Assembly (NCBI GenBank): GCA_023091665.1
Contig: JALJCQ010000001.1
Location: 2,666,001 to 2,730,000 of the forward strand
Direction: 5' to 3'
DNA: 64,000 nt
Source: Pythium myriotylum
Lineage: Eukaryota; Oomycota; Peronosporomycetes; Pythiales; Pythiaceae
Made by a program: the position numbers and the translations under genes. Below are positions 51,262 through 62,234 of the stretch, piece by piece (the first letter of the stretch is position 1; every line of letters starts with the position of its first letter). Under the pieces are notes generated by a model. The model saw only the letters and a list, made by a program, of their open reading frames with translations, was not told the DNA's origin and did no database searches.

Positions 51262-53499
51262 TCAAATGTCTGGTACAACTACACCACCTTGGCCAGCGAC
51301 TGGTGGAGCCGTTGCCCCACCGTCGTCGAGATCACCTGCTGGTTTTGAAACTGGCACACTCGCGACAAACTTGCGAAGCTGTTCACTCATGAAGTATTGA
51401 CCCGTGGGTTTGTTGATCTCTCGGTCTTCGCAAAAGCAGAGCAAGATAGTGTCGATTGACATTTCGTACACACCCATGAAAGTAGAAGCGACGAACCATG
51501 CCAGCAGCATTGTCAACAAGATCGGAGCCATTGGTGACGAGATCTCCTTCTCACCTCCAGTACCATACCTTGTGTCGTTATGTTCGAGATAAGCGAACAT
51601 CATGCACCCACATGCCATAGTGATGGCGATCTTGCCTGCAGTGAGCAACAAAAAACTCACGAGAGACACGGTTGCGATCTGCGCGGCATTTGTGAATATC
51701 GTCTTGAAGGCATCTTTCGCAGATGTGCAAAAGCTGTGGCCCTTCATGGCAATCATGATGTAGGCGTTCTTCGAAAGGAACTTCAGGCACTTTTCTAGAC
51801 ACCACATGCAGCATTGCACAACCTTGAGTAACACTTTAACGATGAGGTTGCTCTTCTGTAGATCCTGCGTCTGGTGATCGATATACAGCAGGATTGCGCG
51901 AATAAACTGGACAATTGCTATTATCAGAGCACCAAATGCAAGTGAACCAAAATGGTAGCGGAAGCAGTTCTTGAATGAGTACAACACTGGGAAGCGACCC
52001 ATCTCTGTAGCGTTTTTCTCACGACTCCAATAGTACCGACAAATTGCACCAGCAATCGTACACATGCTGATGGCATTGATGAGTTGGTTTGTCCACAAAA
52101 AGCCAAAGAAGTGATATGCAAACAAAATGCGCATGGCATCGTTGGCATTTACCTTGCTAAGTGCGGTATTTGCCGCATCGGCAGCTGCGCCTCCCAGCTT
52201 GTCAAGATTGATGCTTCCGGAACTATAGATGTACGCGGCAATGATGGCTGAGTAGATGAACAGCACCAAGACCATCAGGAAGGGTATGATCGGGAAGAGC
52301 ACTAGCAATGGCAATCGTTGGATGGCACGTGATGCCTCTTTGATAATCCCCACGGTGATACGGATTCGTTTTTGGAAGAAGCACACAAGCAAGAATGCGA
52401 CACCAGTGAGTGCATACGAGACATACGCCACATACGCGTAAATTTTCTTCTTGTCTTCACTGGCCCGAAGATTGTCTGGGATCTGGAATCCATTCTGGGC
52501 AGCAGTGACGACCCCAGCGTCCGCGAGTTTCGATGATAGTTTCGCGATGCTATCATTATTGATGATCCCAGCCTTCGTGCTGACGAGAAGCGAAAAAAGC
52601 AACAGCATTAGCACGAAACTCCACAGCGTGACCCATACCATACACCCCGCAAAGTACTTCATGAGGAATATGAGTACGAGTCCCAAAGCCAGGGCTGCTA
52701 CCCCACCGAACGCTAGGATCAGCTCCCACGAGTTCTGGATGTCCCCGATGGCTCGTCCAATAACCGACGCAGCCGTTTGCAATTTATCGAAAATCGGGTT
52801 TTCTTGCGCAGGACCCTTCGAGTCCGAAACAACTCGCACTTGCTTGACTTCGCACAACTCGTTGGGTCGCTTGACACCATTCGAGTCAGTCGTGTAGTAC
52901 TTGGGTTCATCTGCTGGGTAGATACAGGTTTCTTCGGTCGTCGAGTTGGTTTCAGTCATCTGGATACAGCGATAGAACACCTTTTCACTGGCCATAGCGA
53001 CGAACCAACAACTCTTGTCGCCAAAGAGCTTCTCTGCTTCACTTTTGCGGGCATTTTCACGGTCATCGTCCGTCTTCAACGTTGAATCGACCGCAATCTT
53101 TGCCTCGAATTCGTAGTTGCAAAAGTACGTGAACTGCTCTGGGCATGAGTCGACGCAGACACCGTAGAACTCGAAATCAGTCGGTGACTTGAGGTTTTTG
53201 TTGGTCGATTGCTCCAGGATATCTTCGCTCAATCGTGGGTAGAACGTTAATGGCTTGGATTCCATCTTCCCGGCCCCACACGTTGCACCGTTGTAGTCAG
53301 TTCCGTACAATAACCGCTCCGGATCGCCATTCATAAGCCCAACAATTGCCACAACTATCATCCCAACCCAAAAAATGCCAAACAGAATGCAGCACAACAT
53401 ATCGCGGCATTTACGCGTGGTCGCAGGGGCGACTCCAGTCTTGTTCTCTTGTGCATACACATCTGTTGAGGTCACTGGCTTCTTGGAGCAGCAGCCCAT
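51262..53499 (-). CDS. choline-transporter-like protein (CTL/SLC44 family)
   Basis: 745 aa from the ATG at 53499. This start, MGCCSKKP, gives a typical N-myristoylation/palmitoylation site; a longer start at 53598 is possible. The first membrane span (MLCCILFGIFWVGMIVVAIV) is followed by a large Cys-containing extracellular loop (FYGVCVDSCPEQFTYFC), then about nine further spans. The SLC44 signature region is present: AICRYYWSREKN, FRYHFGSLAFGALIIAIVQF, CCMWCLEKCLKFLSKNAYIM and GHSFCTSAKDAF. Family members move choline or ethanolamine across plasma, mitochondrial or other membranes. Single exon. Confidence 0.93.
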   Translation of the reverse strand: MGCCSKKPVTSTDVYAQENKTGVAPATTRKCRDMLCCILFGIFWVGMIVVAIVGLMNGDPERLLYGTDYNGATCGAGKMESKPLTFYPRLSEDILEQSTNKNLKSPTDFEFYGVCVDSCPEQFTYFCNYEFEAKIAVDSTLKTDDDRENARKSEAEKLFGDKSCWFVAMASEKVFYRCIQMTETNSTTEETCIYPADEPKYYTTDSNGVKRPNELCEVKQVRVVSDSKGPAQENPIFDKLQTAASVIGRAIGDIQNSWELILAFGGVAALALGLVLIFLMKYFAGCMVWVTLWSFVLMLLLFSLLVSTKAGIINNDSIAKLSSKLADAGVVTAAQNGFQIPDNLRASEDKKKIYAYVAYVSYALTGVAFLLVCFFQKRIRITVGIIKEASRAIQRLPLLVLFPIIPFLMVLVLFIYSAIIAAYIYSSGSINLDKLGGAAADAANTALSKVNANDAMRILFAYHFFGFLWTNQLINAISMCTIAGAICRYYWSREKNATEMGRFPVLYSFKNCFRYHFGSLAFGALIIAIVQFIRAILLYIDHQTQDLQKSNLIVKVLLKVVQCCMWCLEKCLKFLSKNAYIMIAMKGHSFCTSAKDAFKTIFTNAAQIATVSLVSFLLLTAGKIAITMACGCMMFAYLEHNDTRYGTGGEKEISSPMAPILLTMLLAWFVASTFMGVYEMSIDTILLCFCEDREINKPTGQYFMSEQLRKFVASVPVSKPAGDLDDGGATAPPVAGQGGVVVPDI

Positions 53500-53687
53500 G
53501 GTCTTCACTCGATGCGAGGTACAGACCAAGAATGGCTGAATGCGGTCAAGCAAGGACAAATTCGTTGAGAAAAGTGCGATGGCACCGAAGTGAGACATGG
53601 TGAGCACGTGACATGCCGAAGCACCAAATGTTATTTTTATGAAACCGCTTCCCTTTCAGTTGTAGTGCATCCGCAACTGAGGGCAAG

Positions 53688-54440
53688 ATGGCCAAGGTTC
53701 CAGCAAAAGATGTGAAGCTCATTGGCCACCGATGGGCTATGCATGCTATCCAAGCCCTAGCTCAGCGCGACTTCGAATTGCTCAGGAGAGTATTCACAGA
53801 GATACGTGAACTCCCAGAAAATGCCATCAACATTCAGATCAAAGCATTTGGTGCCGGGGGTCCGATGCAATTCCATGACTACGGTAGGCCACATATTAAT
53901 CTGAGCACACTCTTTTGCGTCATGGACAAGTTGTATTGCCATACAGGCTTCTTTGCTGAGAGTAGTTCATCTTGCACTCCTCAAATGTTCGACCGAGCCA
54001 TTGATGGGGACACATTACTGCTTATCGCTTTGCGGCGTCACGATCCGTCGAGCGCTACAGCCCTAATCGAGTGTCACGCTTCGCTAGACTTGACGAACTC
54101 GATCGGACAGCGTCCACTCGATATACTCTTTGACAGATTTGCTACCATGCAGCTCTACAGTCGACATGAGTCAGGAACTAAGCTCGAGCGCACGCCCGCT
54201 GGTGATTCACTCGAGCCAATTCTCTGTCGTCGCATTGAGTACGATTCGTTGTTCGTATCGGCTGGAGATCGGCTACGCGCACACCATCGCCAGATTCGTG
54301 ATAGCGTCCAGAATGAGCTGTACCGCATCTATGCCCAGCACGCCCCCGAGCGACTTGCTAAAGTTAATGACCTGATGAGAGATTTTGAGTTCCGAGAAAC
54401 TGAGTTACTGCGCGGAGTTCAGCAGAAGTACGAGAGCTGA
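53688..54440 (+). CDS. small ankyrin-repeat-like protein, 250 aa
   Basis: One clear ankyrin-like segment (DGDTLLLIALRRHDPSSATA, then LIECHASLDLTNSIGQRPLD) lies at residues 105-150, preceded by a weaker one at 50-85. The N-terminal helix includes WAMHAIQALAQRDFELLRRV. The C-terminal 60 residues are a charged helix, probably coiled coil (RHQIRDSVQNELYRIY-like region). It is a compact single-exon gene divergent from the transporter (188 bp between ATGs) and convergent with the next gene, with only 11 bp between stops. No function assigned. Confidence 0.65.
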   Translation: MAKVPAKDVKLIGHRWAMHAIQALAQRDFELLRRVFTEIRELPENAINIQIKAFGAGGPMQFHDYGRPHINLSTLFCVMDKLYCHTGFFAESSSSCTPQMFDRAIDGDTLLLIALRRHDPSSATALIECHASLDLTNSIGQRPLDILFDRFATMQLYSRHESGTKLERTPAGDSLEPILCRRIEYDSLFVSAGDRLRAHHRQIRDSVQNELYRIYAQHAPERLAKVNDLMRDFEFRETELLRGVQQKYES

Positions 54441-54451
54441 ATCCATTATTC

Positions 54452-55207
54452 CTAGGAGAAACACGTAGCCATGAGCCACGCTTGGATAAAATCTTCAACA
54501 ACGCGAGCTGAATCGACACTATGATTCTGGATTTGCTCTAGCATTGCCCCAGCTTGTTCGAGTTCTAAGGGAGCATTGTTCGTGAAGACTTGAGTATCGT
54601 TGTGGATCGACGTACGTGTTATCCGAATTTCGGTGTCCTGCACGTGGAGCCAATATCGAACCAATACAAACGATCCATCCAAACATCTCAAACCTATTCT
54701 TCTCGGGCCATCATTGATCCGTATTGCAAGCTGCTTACATAGTGCGCGGTGGTACTGATGTGTCTCTTCATCAATTGAGTCATACAAGCCCGCCTCGTCG
54801 TCATTGTTTACCTTATCCGCGCTGACTTCTTCCGGAGGTAAGTGGTGTTCACTGGGCAATACCGACGGGCACGTTCGTGGTCTACATGATGGCCGTGCCT
54901 TGTCATCTCTTCCAGTCGGACTCGGGGATCGCAGTAATCTGGAGGTAATCACAAGCTGCCGCTCGCTTTCGAGCACTTTTACGTTCAACACTTGCACTAG
55001 TTTGAAGAGTAAGCGCTGGAGTTCGTCTTCGGTGAGAAGTGAGGACAGCCGAGGGAAATTTCCCTGCCCGGCGAGCGTGGAAATGGTCTCCAATTTGATC
55101 CTTAGCACAAATCATGAGTTCGAGGATCCGTTCTCTCGTGATACCAGTGATTTCTATACGTACATCATTTCCAAATCGTCGATCTCCTGGGCGACTTTGC
55201 TTAGCAT
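54452..55207 (-). CDS. hypothetical protein, 230 aa, two exons
   Basis: Exon 1, 55207-55164 (MLSKVAQEIDDLEM), joins exon 2, 55100-54452, through a 63-nt intron with a GTACGT donor. A helical N-terminus (RLSSLLTEDELQRLLFKLVQ) is followed by a disordered middle. The C-terminal domain looks beta-rich (RRIGLRCLDGSFVLVRYWLH, DTEIRITRTSIHND), then a helix. I do not recognise the family. The C-terminal part could be a small sandwich domain. Confidence 0.6.
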
Positions 55208-55330
55208 GTCGATTCCTATCTCGCACTCTCCTTCTACGTCAGGGCCCCAGCGCCCTCGCACAACCACTCCACTGCGCAGCACAGCTAATGATACACACTA
55301 TACACCGCAGACTAGGATGTTGATGTGAGC

Positions 55331-56335
55331 TTACCGGTCCCCTGGCTGGATAGAGTCAGTCGCTGGGTCTCGCATCTCAATCTGCAGTTCTTCTACAGTG
55401 ATCTCCACGCCTTTCCGTGTGGTCGCTTCCAGCAGCACGAAAGCCCCAAATTCCACGATCTCGGGCTCGTCATCTTCTTCTTCATGATTGATCGAAAGAA
55501 CCTGTGCAGTGCTGTCACCTGACTGTTGCCTGGCCTCGAATCGCTGCTGCAGCCTCCCGCCGCGGCTGATCCCAGGGTTCGTGTTGGGCTTGAGTGACGG
55601 CAGACCGTCTCGCGTTTTAACTCTTCGCGCCACCAACGGGCTTCTAGAGGTTGTTTGCGGTTTTGGGAGCAAGTGGCCGACCGTCGTGTTCTGGTGGAGG
55701 TGCTGAAACTTGATGCCGGCCTGCTGCCACTCAGCGTCCCATTTCTTCGTGTTATAGTACGGCTTCTGGGCCTTCAATCGGTCCTTCATTCGCTTATTCT
55801 CCTCCTCGATTCTTTGCTGCTTTTGCCGTTGGACCCCGCGGTTCACTAGTGTGTCTTTCTTGCAGGCGTTGCCTCTCCCCATCGCGAACTCGGGCGACAG
55901 GTAGCAGTCCACCATCGGTGTCTGCGAGGAGTCCAGCCGAATCCCAGGCATGTGCACATACGCCGGGCTGTGGACAGCTTTGAATAGCCTTTTCGGGGAC
56001 CTGTCACCTTCGCGCGGCGACACTACAGTCGGCGACGTGGGCGTGGCAGCCGCGAGCACGACGTTCTCCTGGCGGTTGAGGATTTGCTCCATTTTGGCCG
56101 CGAGCCGCTGGTTCTGCGTGAAGATCTCGGTCTGTCGTTCTCGCTCGAGTTGCATCTTCTTGCGGTTTGTAGCGAGATGCGCACGGCGCGGTGGTGCACT
56201 GCTGTCGAGATACACCTTGGAGGGTGACTGGCACGTGGGCAGCACGGTTTGGAGCTTGGCCTGGTGGAGCGCATGCTGTCGCAGCACCTCACGCTCGTAG
56301 CAGAGCCGGTTGTCGAACGCGATCTTCCTGTTCAT
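55331..56335 (-). CDS. CFAP97-like (KIAA1430/Hemingway-type) protein
   Basis: 334 aa, single exon. The segment NRKKMQLERERQTEIFTQNQ followed by RLAAKMEQIL matches the conserved core of the CFAP97 family: basic, then an E-x-x-R-x-x-x-I-x-x-EN-like helix followed by LL-x-(R/K)M-x-x-I. A second basic helix (QKQQRIEEENKRMKDRLKAQ) follows at about residue 190. The C-terminus has an acidic patch (EEEDDEPEIVEFGAFVLLEA). CFAP97 proteins are ciliary or flagellar; oomycetes make biflagellate zoospores, so a flagellar role is plausible. Assignment rests on one motif. Confidence 0.6.
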   Translation of the reverse strand: MNRKIAFDNRLCYEREVLRQHALHQAKLQTVLPTCQSPSKVYLDSSAPPRRAHLATNRKKMQLERERQTEIFTQNQRLAAKMEQILNRQENVVLAAATPTSPTVVSPREGDRSPKRLFKAVHSPAYVHMPGIRLDSSQTPMVDCYLSPEFAMGRGNACKKDTLVNRGVQRQKQQRIEEENKRMKDRLKAQKPYYNTKKWDAEWQQAGIKFQHLHQNTTVGHLLPKPQTTSRSPLVARRVKTRDGLPSLKPNTNPGISRGGRLQQRFEARQQSGDSTAQVLSINHEEEDDEPEIVEFGAFVLLEATTRKGVEITVEELQIEMRDPATDSIQPGDR

Positions 56336-56548
56336 GGCGTCTCGACGGTCTCACGTGCTCATGGACCCGCAGCTCGGACAAGTGCACTCCTCCCGGCAGA
56401 AAATAGCGAGACGAAGACCTAGGTCTCCACTTCGGCCACGTTGAAGTGAGGGTCACTACCTCTGATCGTCACTCTAACGCGGTTTCATGTCCTACATTAG
56501 GACCCATCTCAGCGCAGCACACGTCACCACCTCCATACTGAGCCGACC

Positions 56549-58415
56549 ATGCTCGACCGCGCCGATCTGCTCGTGCTCACGGCCGCCGCGCTGCACGTGG
56601 CGCTCTGTCCCTTCGCCAAGGTAGAAGAGAGCTTCAACCTGCAGGCCATGCACGACCTCCTGGCCTTCGGCGCGCGCGACGTGGCCGCGTACGACCACCG
56701 CGAGTTCCCGGGCGTCGTGCCGCGCACGTTTCTCGGCGCGCTCGCTGTCGCGGGGCTCACGAGCCCGCTCGCGTGGCTGCTGCGCGCGCTCGGAGCCAAG
56801 AAGATCGCGCTGCAGTACGCCGTGCGTGGCGTGCTCGCCGCGCTCAACTTTGCGGCGCTGCTCTTCTTCAAGCGCAGCATCCACGGTCGCTTCGGAAAGG
56901 TTTGGCTCTCTGTGTACGGCTCCGAGTGCTGCGTGGGAAGAAGACTCACGCGGATCTGTAGGACGCCGCGAGGTTCTTCATGCTCATCTGCGGTTGCCAG
57001 TTCCACCTCATGTTCTATCTGGGCCGTACGCTGCCCAACACGTTCGCACTGGTAAGATAGAAGCGAGTGTCGCTGCCTCGTTGTCTCGCTGGCTAACGCG
57101 AGACTGACAGGGACTTGTGCTCTGCGCGTATGCGTACTGGATCCGCCACGCACTCACGCCATCGATCTGCCTCTTCACGCTCACGATCATCGTCTTCCGC
57201 GCGGACACGGCTGTGCTCTTTGCCCCCGTTCTGCTCTGGATGATCTTGCCGCTCCACTGGCGCAAACTACTCCGCATCATTTCGTTGGGGGTCATCGCAA
57301 CGGCCAGTTCGCTTGCGCTGACGATTCTTGTGGACTCGCACTTTTGGGGACGATGGCTCTGGCCCGAGGGAGAAGTACTCTGGCTAAACACGATCGAGAA
57401 CCGCAGTCATGAATGGGGAGTATCGCCTCCACTCTGGTACTTCTATTCAGCGCTGCCTCGCGCACTTCTCGTGACAGCGCTGCTGGTTCCATTTGGCGTC
57501 AGGTGCGTTCCCAGTACGAGCTTCCCGTGGATACTGCGCTGTCTAATTGACTAATAACCTGTTCTTCGTAGCTCTCTACTGCCTGCTGTCGCCACCGCAA
57601 CTTCGTGGAAGCAACTTCGAACCGCTCTCACTCACGCTCCGTTGATCGACCGCTCTGTTTGGACGTTCGTTTGGCCTATCGTTTTGTACTTGGCGCTGTA
57701 CTCGGTGCTCCCGCACAAGGAGCTTCGATTCATCTTCAACGCCTTCCCAATTCTCAACATGGCCGCCGCTGTTGGCGCAGCAAAGCTTTGTCGCGATGGA
57801 AAGGTGTGTTCTTCGTGCAGGTCAAGCAATTATGCGTTGGTCTTGATGAAAGATTCGTTGTTGCAGGTAAATCTCCGGTTTCTGTTCGTCGTCGGGTGCC
57901 TCGTGGGCACTGCATTTGGTTCGCTCTTCTTCTTCACGGCATCCAGCTTCAATTATCCTGGTATATGAGTCCATCTTCAAGCTGTCGTTTCCACGGCTAA
58001 CCTTCATTATTTACAGGTGGTTATGCGTTTTCGCGTCTCCACGAGCTTCATCTTAGCCAGCGAGACGAACCACTCACGGTGCATATCGATGTGCCAGCGG
58101 CCATGACTGGTGTCTCCCGATTTGGACAAGAGTTCGATGCGTGGAGGTAAGAGACCAGTGGCGTTGCTCTGACTGCTTCAGTTGCTGATTCATCTCCATT
58201 CTAGCTACTCGAAGGACGAGTCCTTGTTGACAGTAGATCAACTCAGAAATTTTGACTTCTTACTGACAGCTGCGGAGCCGTCCTCATTCTCGCCTGATTT
58301 CGAACTTGTTGAGAGCATTCAAGGATTTGACTACGTTGACATTAAATCGGTTCCACCCCGGATCCACACGAAGAACGCTATCTACATTCTCCGCAACCGA
58401 AATGTGACTCTCTGA
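56549..58415 (+). CDS. ALG12: ALG12, dolichyl-P-Man alpha-1,6-mannosyltransferase (GT22)
   Basis: This ER-membrane enzyme adds the eighth mannose to the lipid-linked oligosaccharide for N-glycosylation. Seven exons starting at 56549; the spliced protein is about 500 aa, as expected. Family motifs are present in order: [108 protein letters not shown], the GT22 signature [13 protein letters not shown] [37 protein letters not shown], and [15 protein letters not shown]. The Glu pair in KVEESFN is intact. Multiple transmembrane helices run throughout. Confidence 0.95.
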
Positions 58416-58494
58416 TATAGAATCAAATCAAAGTGTTCATTCCAATAATCAAGCCTATACAAACGTACGAAAGCCAGACGTGCAGCAATGAAAA

Positions 58495-61400
58495 CTACAG
58501 TGGCACATTCACGCTGGCCACATAGCCTGTCGTACACAAGAAACGCAACATCATCTTCACCAGCTCCTTGTCGTCAACGCCCCCTTGGAAGTGGGCCACC
58601 ACCTTCATCACTTCGCTCACGTGGAAGGCCTCTTTTGTCTCGCGTGAACGGATCCAATCTAGCATAGATTGCTGCGTCGCGTTGCAGTGAAACTTGACCA
58701 CCATGCGCGACATCAAGTCCGGAGTACCAAACCCAAAATGTAGCAAGTACGAACTCTTCGCTGAATTTGTTGTGGCAGAGCCATTGTTCGATCCAGAAGT
58801 CGGTGTCACGTGTGGCCCTTGGCTCCCAGCCCCCGCTCGTTTATTCTTTCTACTCAACGCCTTCTTTTGTGATGTCGTGGATGGTTGTGCCAGCATCTCG
58901 GAAGACGGAACCGCAGCGCCGCAGATCTCCTTGAACGGGGTTGGCAGCTCGCTCATCTTGAGAATCACTGCAAGTGGATTGACGCGAAACATCGATCCCT
59001 TGAAGAACTGAAGGTCGGCACCACCTTTGAAACCATCGCGATCAGTCAGATCAACCTCGAATACCTTCGTGGCGGTCGATCCGTTTGAATTACTCTGCAC
59101 AGTGATCGGCGACACGTCTCGAGAGCCAGCCAAAAGATCGGGCACTATCTCACGAGGTGTCAAGTCTCGCAATTTGTCGGCGAGTTTTCCGACAGAGTCT
59201 GCGACTTGATGCTGCACGACATTGACATCGCCAGTTGGGGAGACTTTCAAAGTTTCAGCCCATTTAGCATCTGACCACAGAAGTTGACGCACGACATCGG
59301 CAACATAATCGCGAACCTTCGCCTTCTGGAGCTGAATTTGAAGCCACATTGGATCCCCCTCCAGCCCTTTCATCATGTACCATGTTCCAACCGGAAGGTA
59401 TACGACAGAGCCAGCTTCGACAACCCACTGTTTGGCCTGCGCAGCGGCAGTGGCTTGTTCGCCGTCGTCAGCTTCATTGGTATCGCTATCGTTCGAGAAA
59501 TCGAACATGCTGCTACTCGGTGGCGAGATCGCTGTCAACCCTTTATCAACTTCGAGTGACGCTGCCTGCATTTTCACGTCCGTCATTGCACTGGCTTCAT
59601 CAATTATCGACAGGTTGAAGTCACGGAGAGGGCTCTTCACCATAGCCGACTTTGTCTTCCACAATGCCTTGCCGCGGAGGCAAATCACGATCGTGTCGGT
59701 GCTGTGATACTGCCAGTCCAGTGCCATCGGGTCCAGCCCACAAACAACATTCACGTGGTGCATCTCGCTCGAGACGAAGGCTTCGTTGTGCATCTTGGAT
59801 ACAAGATGCGGCACAAACATCTGCGACACCACGTTCGGTGCTGGGATACTAATGGCCGAGCCAGTTTCATACAGCGTCAGTGCCACAGAAGCAGGGATTT
59901 TAGGCAATACACGGTGTTTAGTCGCATTTCCCAATCGATTCGCGACAACAGCAATGATCTGATTCGGACGAGGGGTCTTGGTGAGTAGAGCACTCACGTT
60001 GAATCCGCACAACTCTCTCTCGACGGCTTTGAATCGAGCCGCATTCGTGCGCGCGGTCTCTGGGTTTTTACCGAAACTGCGCTGCAACTTGTCTGCCATA
60101 GCATCTGAGCCACAAATCCATTTGAAGCCAATATCGTGGTCGGCCTCCACAATTTCGGATGCTGTCAAACTGTCTGCATGACGTATCATCGCCTGGAACG
60201 TCGTCCGTCCAAAGAGCGAATCACCTCCGTGTACCACGAGCGCCCTCGACGTCTCCGCGGTCTTCCCACGCTTCAGAGCCTTCGCTGCCTTACTTTGCGA
60301 GCCATTATCAATCGTCGATTTGTAGGCGTCGCACTTGTCGAGATGGCTGACTGCGGTATTCCAGAAATATTTCATCTTATTGTGGCAGTGCTTGCACTGC
60401 ATGGTCTTCGCGCTAGCGAGGAGATCGAAATGGTCAAGTGGCTCATCATCCTTCGATGCCGAAGCAGCCGACGAAGTCCTCTTCACTGTACTCTCAACCA
60501 AGATAGAAGTTTGTGCCGGGCCATCGGTCGTGTCTGTTTCCTTCGACTTCCCTTCTGCTTTTCCCTCCGTCCTGTTGCGTTTCGAGCGTCGTAGCGGTGG
60601 AGATCCGGTGTGACTGTCGTTTTCGCTTTCATAGGGCTGACTTGCAGTGTCTTCGTCCAAGAAGAACTCGTCTTGAGCGGACATACGACGTTTTGTCGGT
60701 TTCTTCTTGGGTGTAATCGTTTGCACCCCCTCGGCTGAGGCTGACGGATCCAGCCTTGACACCAAACACTTCTTGCGGTGCTGAGACTTGGTGCTGGGTC
60801 GATTTGCCATGATCTTCCCGCATTGAAGACACTCCGCCCGTTCACCGCTTTCCTCCTTGATGATTCGATACCACTCGGTATCTCGGCTTGCCGTCGACGA
60901 CGCACCTGGACTTTCATCTCGGGACAAATGCTCCGGTGTAGCGTCATTGGCAACTTCATCAGTCGCATGTGCCATCTCTTCATCTTCACCCTCACTATTT
61001 GCCGCGGGTTCGTGAAATTCGACGGACGTGTCCCCCGCTTCTCCCATCTCCACGTCGTCATCATACGCGACTGAAGCTTCTTCCACAACCTTCGTTCTAT
61101 CAATCGAATCCCTTGAGGTGACAACCTTCAGCGTCGGTCGTGGAATGTCGCCATCATCCGGCATCTCAAAGCGATCGGGAAGTAGTACAGCTGACTTCTC
61201 GTTTTCAAGCATCTGCGTGGCATCTTCATCACTGTCAGGTTCCTCCTCGCGTGCCCGTTCATTAGCGACTTCGCTTTCTTCGCCCTCGACGATCGGCGCA
61301 TCTGGTCCTTTAACTTCGACTTCTTCTTCGTCTGCTTCCTCTGCACCAACGACGCGCTCGATCTCGACGTCGACCAATTGCTCTGGGTTATCTTCCGCAG

Positions 61401-61851
61401 TGACCGTAATCGTCTCGCGTATCACGTCATGACTACCTGGATACTTGGAGCACACTTGCTTGTGGCCGTGAATATCGCGAAGGTTATAGGCAAATTCGGT
61501 ACCACAGAACTTGCACACCAGCACCTGCTTCACCGTGCCAGATCCGGCAGGCACAGCGCGCTCGACCTTATCAAACATATCGTCCTCGAATTCTTCGATT
61601 GGTCCGAGCGATTGAACTTCAGCGTAGCTCGGTCCGCCCCGGTCAACGGTTGTTTCAACTTCATCCAGAGTTTCGCGGTCTTCAACTGAGGGGGCGGTCG
61701 TCTCGGCATACCGCGAGTAGAGTTCGCGAGGTCGGTTCTCCTCTTCCTCTCCGTCCTCGTAGCTGCTGGGCGACGGGTAGCCGTGGCTGTACCTTTCCTC
61801 TTCGGCGTCGCCTCCTTCGTTGCGCGGGACAAATTGGCCTTGCGTTTCCAT
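58495..61851 (-). CDS. large protein with three BED-like zinc fingers and a degenerate JmjC/cupin-like domain
   Basis: 1118 aa from METQGQFVPRN (61851); the frame is open upstream, but through UTR-like sequence. Three Cys2-His/Cys fingers are visible: VCKFCGTEF...HGHKQVC (about residue 115), CLQCGKIM...SQHRKKC (about 340) and CKHCHNKM...SHLDKC (about 487), each CxxC-x(15-18)-Hx4C, separated by acidic disordered stretches. Residues about 690-860 follow the NO66/MINA-type cupin pattern (DTIVICLRGKALWKTK, GSVVYLPVGTWYMMKG). The HxD and distal His iron ligands read QYH and WY, so it should not bind iron. The C-terminus is a winged-helix-like region (FHVSEVMKVVAHFQG). Nuclear, possibly chromatin-linked; inferred. 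Confidence 0.65.
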   Translation of the reverse strand: METQGQFVPRNEGGDAEEERYSHGYPSPSSYEDGEEEENRPRELYSRYAETTAPSVEDRETLDEVETTVDRGGPSYAEVQSLGPIEEFEDDMFDKVERAVPAGSGTVKQVLVCKFCGTEFAYNLRDIHGHKQVCSKYPGSHDVIRETITVTAEDNPEQLVDVEIERVVGAEEADEEEVEVKGPDAPIVEGEESEVANERAREEEPDSDEDATQMLENEKSAVLLPDRFEMPDDGDIPRPTLKVVTSRDSIDRTKVVEEASVAYDDDVEMGEAGDTSVEFHEPAANSEGEDEEMAHATDEVANDATPEHLSRDESPGASSTASRDTEWYRIIKEESGERAECLQCGKIMANRPSTKSQHRKKCLVSRLDPSASAEGVQTITPKKKPTKRRMSAQDEFFLDEDTASQPYESENDSHTGSPPLRRSKRNRTEGKAEGKSKETDTTDGPAQTSILVESTVKRTSSAASASKDDEPLDHFDLLASAKTMQCKHCHNKMKYFWNTAVSHLDKCDAYKSTIDNGSQSKAAKALKRGKTAETSRALVVHGGDSLFGRTTFQAMIRHADSLTASEIVEADHDIGFKWICGSDAMADKLQRSFGKNPETARTNAARFKAVERELCGFNVSALLTKTPRPNQIIAVVANRLGNATKHRVLPKIPASVALTLYETGSAISIPAPNVVSQMFVPHLVSKMHNEAFVSSEMHHVNVVCGLDPMALDWQYHSTDTIVICLRGKALWKTKSAMVKSPLRDFNLSIIDEASAMTDVKMQAASLEVDKGLTAISPPSSSMFDFSNDSDTNEADDGEQATAAAQAKQWVVEAGSVVYLPVGTWYMMKGLEGDPMWLQIQLQKAKVRDYVADVVRQLLWSDAKWAETLKVSPTGDVNVVQHQVADSVGKLADKLRDLTPREIVPDLLAGSRDVSPITVQSNSNGSTATKVFEVDLTDRDGFKGGADLQFFKGSMFRVNPLAVILKMSELPTPFKEICGAAVPSSEMLAQPSTTSQKKALSRKNKRAGAGSQGPHVTPTSGSNNGSATTNSAKSSYLLHFGFGTPDLMSRMVVKFHCNATQQSMLDWIRSRETKEAFHVSEVMKVVAHFQGGVDDKELVKMMLRFLCTTGYVASVNVPL

Positions 61852-62234
61852 TGTCACCGCCACTTCCAACGGAACAACGACGCGAAAGTCGGTCGCAATG
61901 CTAGTGAGAGTACGGTGCAGACACCTTCGAAAATGCAACTGAGCTAGGTGAGAACAACTGGCGTTCATTCTTCTCTTGGAGAACCGCCCGTTGGGGAGAT
62001 TGATGGAGAGAGGTCTCTTTTCTGGGAAGAGGCCATTCCAAGTCGATGTGAGACCAGGCAAAAGAAAGTATCGCAATGGCAGAATAGCGAAACCCTCAAG
62101 TACAGATGGCACTGTCCCTTGTGACCGTTCCACCCACTTCTGTTGACTCCATTCATGCAGGCAGCCGCGACAGAGAAGATCCGTGTGTGCCGAGGTGGCG
62201 AGGTGAGCAGCCGTATTCATTTTCTCTATGCATA
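61852..62234. other. intergenic region upstream of the zinc-finger/cupin gene
   Basis: 383 bp. Mostly open in the minus frame of the cupin gene but without protein-like composition. Holds that gene's promoter and leader and the 3' end of the bZIP gene. Confidence 0.4.
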
